From assembly GCA_920105805.1 (NCBI GenBank), contig CAKKTI010000058.1:55980-77296 (forward strand): a stretch of DNA of 21,317 nt, read 5' to 3'. The position numbers and the translations under genes were made by a program. Shown in pieces: positions 12,156 through 20,605 of the stretch (the first letter of the stretch is position 1; every line of letters begins with the position of its first letter). Below the pieces are notes generated by a model, which did not search any database, had not been told where the DNA came from, and worked only from the letters and a program-made list of their open reading frames with translations. The stretch comes from Condylostoma magnum. Lineage: Eukaryota > Ciliophora > Heterotrichea > Heterotrichida > Condylostomatidae.

Positions 12156-13178
12156 TTAATACACCTTGTAGGAATAACTTGGGATTTCTGATAATAACCG
12201 ACTTCTTCCTCTAATCCTTTGTACTCTTTTGTAGAGCTAATCGTCATTTTAACTCAATTACCTTCTATGACCTATGTTCTCAGATTCATAATCGGGCAAT
12301 GGAAGTCTTTTACTAATACTAGGTAAGTGCTTGGAGATTTTAATAACTTCTAACAGCTTAGCATTGTTTACTATATTAGGAGAACAGTACTTTCTTATCA
12401 TAGGAAACTTTTTTAACTACTCACAGCTGGCTCTTTTAGAAGGATTACAATGTAGCATACTTTTTATAAATATTTGGAGACTTCTCGAGTAAAATTTTGG
12501 TATAGAAGTAAATCTACCTCAATTGATTAAGTAGTACATTTGATCAAAATTACTTCCCATAAAAGGATGTTTTAAGCAGGCTAACTCATAGATCACACAT
12601 CCTAAGGACCAAATATCACTTTTTTTATCATAAGGCTAATTATTTCAAATCTCAGGACAAGTGTAAGCTGGAGTACCGACTTATGTAGTAGTGAAACTGC
12701 TGTTTAAAATCTTTGAAATATTAAAATCTCCTAATTTTATGCCTGAAGAAGACAAAAATACATTAGCTGTTTTTATATCTCTGTGGATTATATCTTAATG
12801 ATGAATTTGCTACAAGGCTTCTACTAGTTATGCAGCTAGTTTTCATATAATTGACTCACTGAAATAAGCTTTGGATTAGATATGCTAGTGTATCTTTTAC
12901 CTAAGGTCTCCCTCACTTGCCAGCTCAGTTATTAAGTATATAAAGTCCCCAGTGGCACTCATAAAAGCTTCCTTGTACTTTATGATATACTTATGCGTAA
13001 TTGAGGCTAGGATACGAACCTCATTCAAAGCGTTTTACTAGTCCTTACTACTCAATTAGCTGAATTAAATCTTTTTCAATGCATAGAACTTCAAAGTCTA
13101 CTTGTGTTACACTTTAAACACCTCTGAAAACGCACCTTCTCCTAGTTTTTCTACAATTGTGAAGTTGGATATAGACAT
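12156..13178 (-). CDS. NEK-family serine/threonine protein kinase
   Basis: This 340-aa protein has an N-terminal kinase domain at about 6-265 and a short basic tail. It has the glycine loop LGEGAFSEV (12-20), the ATP Lys35, Glu53 in helix C, the catalytic loop HRDIKTANVFL (132-142), and a P+1 region GTPAYTCPEIWNNQPYDKKS followed by DIWSLGCVIYEL. The HRDIK.AN catalytic loop and the CPEIW.N.PY..KSDIW segment are typical of NIMA-related (NEK) kinases, which act on cilia, centrioles and microtubules. TGA codons at 12645-12647 (Trp178 of PEIW) and 12843-12845 (Trp112) fall at Trp positions. The Mg-binding DFG motif reads DFN (151-153), an unusual change, though all other catalytic residues are intact, so it may still be active. 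The stop is TAA 12156-12158. The start follows ATAAAA. Confidence 0.92.
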
Positions 13179-13234
13179 TTTTATATTATTTAAAGCTTAC
13201 TGTCTACGCAGTTTACTTTTATAAAACTTTAAAT
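13179..13234. promoter_or_regulatory. 56-bp bidirectional promoter
   Basis: The starts of the leftward kinase gene and the rightward 127-aa gene are only 56 bp apart, so both promoters and both 5' leaders must fit here or overlap the coding regions. The segment contains TTTTATAAAACTTTAAAT next to the rightward start and TTTTTATATTATTTAAA next to the leftward one. Its function is inferred from gene arrangement only. Confidence 0.5.
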
Positions 13235-13618
13235 ATGCTAGGAAGACTGAAGAAGCCACAGATATAAATCGATCCTTTTTCAAGCCTTAAGGATGACGGC
13301 CGTTCTACACCTAGGCTAAAACCTTTATCTGTACTTTCGAATTAATCCTCATGTAAACAGACAAAGTACTTTGATTTTAGCGATAAAGTTATTCCAAATC
13401 CTCCAAAGCAGATTAATAAGGAGATTTTGTCGCCTAGAGCAAAAATTTCCAGAAAATATTAAAATAAAAAGACTGTTAACTAATCAAATTCATTATAAGG
13501 AAAAAGAAGCTTAATAAAAATATTGCAGGAAGCGAAACTAAATAGAAGTATTAATATCAAGAATTAGGTTATTTTTCATAAGAATAATAATCCTAATGAT
13601 ATATCATTTTGTAATTAA
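13235..13618 (+). CDS. Small basic protein, 127 aa, unknown
   Basis: Not recognised. The frame encodes a Lys-, Ser-, Pro- and Asn-rich protein (pI clearly basic) with short SP/TP sites (STPRL, LSPRAK) and no hydrophobic segment, so it is probably a disordered phosphoprotein. A helical stretch lies near the end (SLIKILQEAKLNRSINIK). Several TAA codons and one TAG are read as Gln. The terminator is taken as TAA 13616-13618, because two more in-frame TAA codons follow at 13622 and 13628. It shares a 56-bp upstream region with the NEK kinase, which hints at co-expression but does not prove it. Confidence 0.62.
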
Positions 13619-13802
13619 GTTTAAATCTAAAATGTATTAGTTTTTTCGTATATTGTATAAAATGATTACATAATATACCTGAATTTGTACAAATTGTAAA
13701 AAAATTCAAATCTTATTTCATATAATTACAGGAGTAACATTAAAGCCCACATACTACATACAAGTAATTGACTCTTATAATTAGAAAATAACTAAAATTA
13801 AC

Positions 13803-14645
13803 ATGGCTTCTAATTTTTTAGAGCGATTTAAAAATAAAGCAACAACAATCTCCAAAAACGGAAACTTCAGTGTAGGAAAAGTAGGCCCAGTAAACAAAAC
13901 ATCCTAAAATAAATCTGTTATGTAATAATCTGGAAACTACATCATAGGAAATGGCAGTCCAAGGATTCAAAACAAATAGGATCAATTTTCTGACCAAGTA
14001 AATTAAACTTTATATAGCCAACCAGTAGCAATGCAGTATTAGTTACCTGAAAGTATAAACTTTACTCAGTACGAAGTTCAAACATCAAAAACTCCTTCAA
14101 AAGCTCACGAAAACTTTAATTAATCCTAAGTTTTTGTAAGAAACAACGCTCCTAAATCAGCTTAAGTAACTTAACAAAATCGCTAGATACCCTAATAAGA
14201 GATTTCTAAAAGAAAAACTTCATATCCATTGCAAAGCTCTCGAATTGATAACTTTTAGCCATACTCTGTACAAGAGTACAGGCAAATCAAGCCTGATAAG
14301 TACTATCAGCTTGGCAGTCTTGGATCTGGGTACATAGGAACCAGTGATTGGTAGTAAAAGTAAAAATAACTTCAGCGTAGATAGGAATATGCGAACTAAG
14401 TTAATTTTATTAATAAGAGAAAGCCCCCTGTGCCTTAAAGGATAAATAAATAGGAGGACAATGTGCAATCAAATAGATAAAGAGCTATTGAATTTGCGAA
14501 AAATATACCGAAGCCAACTTTAAGGAGAAGAGTTGCCTAATCTACCCCTCCCTAAGAGAGAAAAGACCCTCTGGATTTGTTACAATAAGAACATGAACGT
14601 TACAAGGTGTCGATTGAAAATATCAAGAATCTATGGAAGGATTAG
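13803..14645 (+). CDS. Candidate Jhy-like cytoskeletal protein, 280 aa
   Basis: The N-terminal half (about 1-145) is low-complexity and rich in Gln, Asn, Ser and Lys. The C-terminal half is more conserved in look: a PYSVQEYRQIKPDKYYQLGS segment continues with LGSGYIGTSDW, then RRQEYANQVNFINKRKPP and RAIEFAKNIPKP. This order (P-Y-x-x-x-E-Y, LGxLG, W, EYAxxVxxxN, FAKNIPKP) reminds me of the conserved part of Jhy and related ciliary/cytoskeletal proteins. That is recall, not a search, and the family call is weak. The protein ends in a short helix (DPLDLLQQEHERYKVSIENI). The stop is the tandem TAG-TAA at 14643-14648. The start follows AAAATTAAC. It converges on the next leftward gene with 92 bp between. 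Confidence 0.68.
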
Positions 14646-14737
14646 TAATCATATATCTTTTCAATAGTTGTTTTAATTGAAGGGTGATATTTGTTGTATT
14701 ATTTTAAGCATAAGCCCTTTTAGTAAAAGATATTTTA

Positions 14738-15283
14738 TTAAGCTAGTCTTCTATGTTTGCTTATATGCTTTTTGTTACTGTAAAATTCTTTATTATCCAT
14801 GGTGAAGTTTTTCTTAGTAGTAAATTTTCAGGTAGATTAAAATCTATTAAATTGTTATTTAGACGGAGATAAAATAGGTGGTAATACAGAATTTATACTG
14901 CTGAAATCTTAAACCTATTTGATTTGACATACTCCTCTAGTACTAGGCCTTTACTAGTTTCTGGTATATCTTCTACTAGGTAGTCTGTCTCCTTTTTCAG
15001 GCTAACTTTAACTAAATTGCTTATGATCGATAGAAAAGTAGTTCATTAAAGTTTAATGACCAAATTAAGTTTTATTATTGCATTTTTGAACTGGAATTTC
15101 AGTTGATTCTGGTATGTTTCTCAATTAAGATTATATATATGGGTTACTCTATTTGTTAAAAGATTTACCTTATAAAGGATAGGTTGGTATATAAAGAGAA
15201 TCTTTAGATTAAGGTCTGAATTACGCTGATTTTTCTAATTTTTTTGGTTAGTACATTGGCTTTATTTTTAGTTTAGACTTCAT
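14738..15283 (-). CDS. Small basic Ser/Gln/Lys-rich protein, 181 aa
   Basis: Not recognised. Of the three leftward frames here, this one is best: it starts at an ATG preceded by AATCAAAA, uses TAA as Gln regularly, has a single TGA (Trp in QSTWKF), and ends in a TAA-TAA pair (14735-14740). The protein is basic and polar with no hydrophobic segment. Patches include MKSKLKIKPMYQPKK at the start, PSRRYTRNQQRPSTRG in the middle and SNKKHISKHRRLA at the end. It is probably disordered, perhaps a microtubule- or nucleic-acid-binding protein (inference). A second leftward frame gives a short readable stretch ending near 14880, but it has no ATG in a good context. Confidence 0.6.
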
Positions 15284-15941
15284 TTTTGATTATAATTATA
15301 AATACATTGTACTTTTAAAATTAATAACATTAGATTTAGTAGTGTAATGTCTGTATTTAAGTATTTTTTTGAATTGTTTAAGATAAAAGTAATTTATTTT
15401 TAGTATGTAACTTCCTGATGTGATATTAATGCTTTTTTGAATTATTTAAAGAATATATTGAGGAATTATTTGTTTAAAACTCACTTATTCGTTATATTAA
15501 ACAATTGATAATACTAATTTACTTTAAAAGGTCAAATAGTATTTATAAATGGGAATTCTAATTTAAAATGTAGAAGTTATTTAGATAATTATATTTAGTG
15601 AATAGTTTGATATATTACTTAGTAATAATTACACAGTAAGTAATTCATAACCATATCTAATCAAATTTTAGTGATTTTTATATAGAACCAATTATGTTAT
15701 AAAATTAAATCTAGTTTTAATTTGGTTATTATACATAAGTTATGCAATAATTTTATTTAAATATCCAATAGTCCTGTTAAGTTTGAATAGTAAACATCTA
15801 CTCTAAAGAGCTACAAATATATTAAATAATGTCTAAAATTAATCTTACCACCAACATAACTACAAGCTGATATTTAAAAATGCCTTAAATAAAGCTCACA
15901 TTTTACCTTACATCATAATTTCTAATATAAAATAATTAAAA
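15284..15941. other. Longest gene-free stretch, 658 bp
   Basis: This region lies between a leftward and a rightward gene, so both promoters should be inside. It is extremely AT-rich with dense stop codons in every frame. A similar motif occurs twice, TTTTTTGAATTGTTTAA near 15366 and TTTTTTGAATTATTTAA near 15434. The 100 bp before the Tra2-like start are richer in C and A. No small gene or RNA could be supported. Confidence 0.45.
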
Positions 15942-16490
15942 ATGAGATCTAGATCTCCAAGAAGACGTAGATATAGTCGTAGCAGTAGCTCTGACTCGTA
16001 TTACTACAGAAGAAGACGTTCCCCATCTTATGATCGGGATTATAGATATTATTCTAGATCAAGACGTAGCCCACGTCGTGGAGGCATTTCTAACCCACCC
16101 CCAGAGCATCCTGACCATAATCCAGGAAACAATATTTATATCTCTAATTTACCTACCTCTATAACAGAACCTGCCCTAAAAGAACATTTTTCTAGATTCG
16201 GCGAAATCTACGAGGTACGCATAATCATAGATCCATTCACTAAAACAAGCCGAGGATTTGGATTTGTAACCTTTTCAACCCAAGCCGAGGCAGATAAGGC
16301 TATTGAGGGTATGAACGGTTAAGAATTAGAAGGTAAGTGCTTGACTGTTGAAAGAGCTCGAAGATCAAGACCACATGACTCAACTCCAGGCGTTTACTGC
16401 GGCCCTGCAGAAGCTTCTAGTAAATACCGTCGGCATAGATCCAGACACTCCCCTGCAAGAAGACGTAGAAGATCTAGAAGTTACTCGTGA
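15942..16490 (+). CDS. Tra2-like SR splicing regulator
   Basis: This 182-aa protein has the RS-RRM-RS layout of Transformer-2. The first RS region is at 1-48 (SRSPRRRRYSRSSSS). The RRM is at about 64-143, with RNP2 IYISNL (65-70) and RNP1 RGFGFVTF (104-111) preceded by DPFTKTS. The linker RPHDSTPGVYCG closely matches the Tra2-specific linker RPHTPTPGIYMG, and a second RS tail ends RRRRRSRSYS. Tra2 proteins bind exonic enhancers and promote exon inclusion or splice-site choice in the nucleus. Only one reassigned codon (TAA 16321, Gln) is used, unlike its neighbours. The end is TGA 16488-16490, just at the end of the RS tail. The same frame then runs openly into the Rab gene 78 bp on, so context must make this TGA a true stop. 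Confidence 0.93.
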
Positions 16491-16568
16491 GAAAGCTAAT
16501 AATCTACTAGTATCTCTACAAATCAAATTACAAATGGTCCTACATTACAGCTTATTTATACTAAAAAA

Positions 16569-17168
16569 ATGAGTCAAAGTTTAAGGAGTGTAAAGATTAT
16601 TTTATTAGGAGATAGCAGTGTAGGAAAGACTAGTCATGTACTGAAGTTTTTAACTGATTAATTTAAATTAGACACAATGCCTACTATTCCTGTTGCATTT
16701 TCTAATTGTGTTATTAAGGTAATGGGTCAGATCATTAATCTGAATATATGAGACACATCTGGGTAGGAAAGGTATAGGTCTATTGTGTCAATGTACTTTA
16801 AAAAGGCATAGGGGGTTATTTTCATGTTCGACCTCACTAATAGAAGATCATTCGAAAGCTTGTAATATTGGTATTAAATGTGGTAGACTTATGGACCTGC
16901 GAAGGCTGCAAAGCTAGTGGTTGCTAATAAAGATGACTTAATTGAATTTAATGTGAGTGAAAGCCAAGTTAAAAGGTTTTGTCAAAATATTGGAGCTTAG
17001 TATAAGTATTCAAGCTCTACAGAAAAGGAAAAGGTTGAAGGTGTATTCAATTGCATTGCTTAAAGTGTAGTGAAGTTGTTCGGAGATTCTGAGTTGAGTC
17101 AGTTTCAAGAGTCAGTAGCTTTAGAGAGAAACTCTATTTTGCCAATGAGAAAAAGAAACTGTTGTTAA
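16569..17168 (+). CDS. Divergent Rab-type small GTPase
   Basis: This 199-aa protein has the motifs of a Rab GTPase, a switch for vesicle traffic on membranes: P-loop GDSSVGKTS (14-22), WDTSGQERYRS (from 61), NKDDL (120-124) and a C-terminal Cys-Cys for double prenylation. The G3 box is decisive for the genetic code: Trp61 is TGA (16749) and Gln66 is TAG (16764), while the TAA after Cys-Cys (17166) must be a stop. Three features differ from most Rabs. Switch I reads TMPTIPVAF instead of the usual TIGVDF type, Ala is Ser in the G3 box, and the G5 box (normally SAK) reads SSST. I cannot assign a Rab subfamily. The start follows CTAAAAAAA. Confidence 0.93.
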
Positions 17169-17401
17169 ATTAAATTTAGAAGCTTTTGCTCAGAATTTGC
17201 TATATGTTATTTGTTTATATGGGAAAGTTGTGTGTTATAGAGTTTTATTTATTCACTAATTGTATGAGCTTATATATTACTGGCATATTTTTGATGAGTT
17301 TTGGGGTATAAGATAATCTTTTCCCTAACAAGTTAAGCCTCATTTTCACAATAATCTTTAATTACTAAAATATTCTCATAAAAAGTCCAGCTGATAACAA
17401 A

Positions 17402-17690
17402 ATGAATGTAAATATTGCCAAAAATCAAACAAACCTTTATGTATTTATACAGCAGCATTTGTTTCTTACTAAAGGAAAACAAGAATTTTAGTCGTACTAT
17501 GTTATATTCTCATCAGTTTATGAGGGGGGATCTGCAGCTAAAGGTACGTAATTTGAATGAGGTACTTAAGGAGCTGGAGGAATTATAGGTTAAGGCTGAG
17601 ATGGAGCTTAATTTCTTTATTAATGACGAGCAGCCATAAGCTGCTTGTATTCCTCTAGTTAATCGTTCATTTATAAAATTTGATTATTAA
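17402..17690 (+). CDS. Small coiled-coil protein, 90 aa, one 16-nt intron
   Basis: Not recognised. Exon 1 (17402-17500) starts at an ATG preceded by ATAACAAA, the usual start context, and reads MNVNIAKNQTNLYVF and on. Exon 2 (17517-17690) contains a clear amphipathic helix (LNEVLKELEELQVKAEMEL) and ends NRSFIKFDY before TAA 17688-17690. The two parts are in different frames, and removal of 17501-17516 joins them. If no intron exists, the second part alone could start at the ATG at 17499 (63 aa) or 17439 (83 aa), but neither has the A-rich context. The 233 bp between the Rab stop and this start hold nothing else visible. Confidence 0.55.
17501..17516 (+). other. Predicted 16-nt intron
   Basis: GTTATATTCTCATCAG has GT and AG ends and the length (15-16 nt) typical of heterotrich introns. 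Its removal joins a frame with a well-placed start to the frame that encodes the helix. The 5' site GTTATA is not the best type, so the call is tentative. Confidence 0.45.
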
Positions 17691-18004
17691 CTTAGAAACA
17701 TATAAGCATTAAAATGCATTTGCACAAGTAAAGAATAAGTGTAATAATGAATAACTTATTTTATATTATGCTGAATTAGTAGTTAAAATAATTACATTTT
17801 AGAAAGTTAATATAAATGTAGCAATGCTTTAAAATCAGATTGCCTTTATTATAAATTTCAATCTTATATTTGATTTTAATGTCTCCTAGAGAAACTAATT
17901 TCTTTATATAGTAAGAAAGTTATACTTAAACAAGTTTTATTAAGTTGTAACTAGTTAGATTAATTTGGTACACTTGGAATTCACTTAGTAGTTTTGCTTC
18001 AAAA
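17691..18004. other. Convergent intergenic region, 314 bp
   Basis: This lies between the ends of a rightward and a leftward gene. It is AT-rich with dense stops. The leftward coiled-coil frame could be read further here only through several TGA and TAA codons (TGA at 17999 and 17978 among them), so I take it as 3' flanks. No gene is visible. Confidence 0.45.
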
Positions 18005-19780
18005 TTATTGCTTTGCCTTTTCTTTAGCTTCTTGGAGATTTCTAGCTATTAATTACTAAGCTAGTAAGCTCGAGTTATCATGTTTTAATAATCTTCTTTG
18101 TGATAATTAATCATCACCTGATATATTTATTTAAGGCTTTTAGTATATTGGATTATGTATATTAGATTTATCAATGACTGGAGAATATGAAGTATAATAG
18201 TTACTAGAGATATTATGGGAAGTCTTAGGTTCATTTTCCAGATTATTCAATTCTCATTAAGCTTATGATTGTTTTTCTTTTAAAATATCGGATTTTGCTT
18301 AGTTTATTTGCTCTTTCAGCATTATTTTTTCATTCTATAAGATTTATACTTGAAAGTTATCATTTTTGGTATTTATACTCTCCTTTATTCCAATTTTTTC
18401 TTTATAAGATTTAATCTCTTTTTCAATCTTTTGCTAATATTTATTCCAAAGTTGTTTTTTTGCCTACTATACATAATTTTATACTTTAATAAGGGTTAAT
18501 TTGTTGAATTCCTTATTCATTTTTACTTTTTACTCTTATATTACTTAATTCTATTTTATTTTTAGTTTCCGCAGTTAAATTTTTATACGGTTTTTAGAAT
18601 TAGTTTAATGCTTCTACTAAATCTATAATATAATTTAATCTTTTAGATTCTAAGCAATTTCACCAGTCATCTATTACCTATATTGTGCTTTCATTTACTG
18701 TTTTATTTACTTTATTATCTAAGAAAAGCCTATTCTTTTATTCTTTTTCAATTGATCAACAATGTCAAATTGTATCTTTTACTTTATTATATTATAATGA
18801 GACTCTTTAGTATGTTTTATTTCTGAAAGCTTTTACTTAATTTATTGCTTCTATTATTTCCTAATATTTTCGATACTGATTTCTATTTCTCTATTTACCC
18901 TTTAAGCTGATTCTTATTTTAACTAGAGTATCCTTTAATGAACTTCTTGTTTAGCTTTAAATCTGAGTTTTGGAAGTGCTTGATTACCTATTTCTTATTT
19001 AAAGTTTTCCTATTCAAGTTTCAGCCTTTATTCAAATTTAGAATTGATTTCTTACATAATCTTTTGAAAATAAATATTTCCTTAGTTATGCCATTATTTC
19101 TGTCTCTCTATAAGATATTATTAGTATTGCTGATCATAAATATGCTTTAACTCATTATATAATTCTTATTTTATTTTATCACTGTTGATCTTTTCGATTT
19201 TTGCATTTTCAACTTGTCTGGCTTAATGTTTTCAGTGTTTCTTTATCTTCTTCTAGCATAAGTCAATTTAATTTTCTAGTCTTCTTTCGTATTTCTATAA
19301 AAGCTGTTATCTTTGTTCATGAAACTCTTTATTCAATTATTCCTTTATATCAGCTTCTCTCAACTGTATATTGGTTTCTTCACTCAGACTCTGTTTCAAA
19401 TCACTTTTAGCTAATTCTTTTTCTAAATACAGATCCATTATAGATCTTTAAAGGTTTTAATGTAATAATTTCTATTATGTTTCAAACTCCTGATTACACT
19501 CTTCTACATTTTCTAACTAATTTTATTCAAATTTCCATTATCCAGTTTCCCCAAGTATATCTGGTCTGGTATTTTCAATAACTTACTTTTCATCCTAATC
19601 TTAAATTTCATCCAACAGCACATTCTCTTTATTTCAATAATTCTCTAATAGATAAATAATTTCTTTTTCCATTCTCTTTCTTAGCCTTTCGATTTCATAT
19701 CTATAACTTTACTCTTATTATAAATTTTAGCTACCTACATCCTACACAAGTTTGAAGGATTTTTGAAAATTTTATTCCAT
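18005..19780 (-). CDS. Long Gln/Lys/Glu-rich coiled-coil protein, 591 aa
   Basis: The protein is almost wholly helical and rich in Gln, Lys, Glu and Ile, with heptad-like patterns over residues about 20-500 (for example QEQSYRYEIERLRKRMEKEI and KQQKQQIKQKLSEIK). A less regular Ser/Asn/Tyr-rich segment follows, with SSNYYTSYSPVIDKSNIHNP, and a final helix (SLLAQQLIARNLQEAKEKAK). It is probably a structural or scaffold protein of the cytoskeleton; no family can be named from coiled coil alone. TGA occurs as Trp a few times. The ATG at 19780 lies only 15 bp after the proposed EB1 stop and in the same frame, so it may be no start at all: this may be the C-terminal part of an EB1 fusion of 853 aa. 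The ATG at 19672 is another possible start. The end is TAA 18005-18007, with TGA two codons later. Confidence 0.75.
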
Positions 19781-19795
19781 ATAATAAATTATTAA

Positions 19796-20566
19796 CTATT
19801 CAACAGGTAGAAACTCTGGAGGAGTTTCACTAATAATATCTAATAAGTTTCTAGAGATTTTATTATGAGGATTAGAGTTGCAAAGCAACTCTACTTGCCT
19901 TAACTTCAAGAAATAATGATTTCTTTCTTCCTCTACCTAGGTAATATCTTCTTATAGCAGTTTATAATTTTGAACTTGATTTGTTAACTCTTGTTCTAGG
20001 GAGGCTACTAGGTCCCTTAGTTAAGTTAGTCTTTATCCATGTAAATCTTGCTCTATTTCTTCCTAACCAGCTTCAATTAAATCTACATTAATTTTACTAG
20101 AATTAGGAATTAAATGTGAAATTACATTTAAATCGAAATCTTACACGTGTATTGGGATTCTTTTTTGCTTTTTATATGCATCTAATCTTTTAGTATAAGC
20201 ATTGTAATGAGTTTTAGGAGCATATTGCCCTACATAGCTATAGAATCATTAACAGATTTCCATGTTATCCCCAAATTTCCCTAGTGCTAGTTTATCAGGG
20301 TCAATAGCTTTTCTAATGGATAGTTTATGGAAAGCATCGTCTAATAGCCTTAAGTTTTTTGAGTTATCCTCTTATGATTTTGGTAGATCTGGATAAAAGT
20401 TACAGTTTAATTTACTAAGTATTACTGTTTTTGGATGACACATATCTATAAATTATAGGTATACTATTCCATCGCATAATGATTCTATTCTAGGGTAATC
20501 TGTTTCCATTGTTTTATTAATCCATGCTAACAGCTCTAATCTTCCAAGTTTTGCACCGCGTCTCAT
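19796..20566 (-). CDS. EB1 microtubule plus-end-binding protein
   Basis: This 256-aa EB1/MAPRE family protein tracks growing microtubule plus ends and recruits partners. The N-terminal calponin-homology domain (about 1-120) has GRLELLAWINKTMETDYPRI, LCDGIVYLQFIDMCHP, LGKFGDNMEICQWF and YNAYTKRLDAYKKQ. The Trp in CQWF is TGA (20246-20248), where EB1 proteins have an invariant Trp. A linker and coiled coil follow, and then the EB-homology motif EEERNHYFLKLRQVELLC, which matches the family pattern E..RD.YF.KLR.IE.LC. The usual C-terminal EEY/F is missing; the end PPEFLPVE precedes TAG 19796-19798. Because only 15 bp separate this TAG from the next in-frame ATG, TAG may be read as Gln, which would fuse EB1 to the coiled-coil protein. 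The start at 20566 follows ATTTAAAAT. Confidence 0.92.
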
Positions 20567-20587
20567 ATTTTAAATTTTATGTTGTAA

Positions 20588-20605
20588 AAGACTTTAAAAA
20601 GTCTT
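20588..20605. repeat. Perfect 8-bp inverted repeat
   Basis: AAGACTTT and AAAGTCTT are separated by 2 bp, giving a short perfect hairpin 22 bp before the EB1 start and just after the proposed stop of the upstream leftward gene. It could be a promoter or 3'-end element, or chance in AT-rich DNA. Confidence 0.5.

Noticed and set aside
12810-13112. GTGTAACACAAGTAG and GTAGAAGCCTTGTAG in the NEK gene as 15-nt introns
   Set aside because: Their translations (VQHKQ, VEALQ) are needed for the kinase fold, so these are coding.
14880-15060. Minus-strand stretch reading ETDYLVEDIPETSKGL in another frame
   Set aside because: It looks protein-like but has no suitable start, and it overlaps the better-supported 181-aa gene.
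15829-15941. ATG at 15829 with a readable frame that runs into the Tra2-like gene
   Set aside because: The frame is different from Tra2, its product resembles nothing, and the Tra2 start has the better context.
18938-19410. Two plus-strand frames of about 70 aa rich in Phe and Leu
   Set aside because: They lie antisense to the Gln/Lys-rich coiled-coil gene; TTT/CTT runs are complements of AAA/AAG codons.
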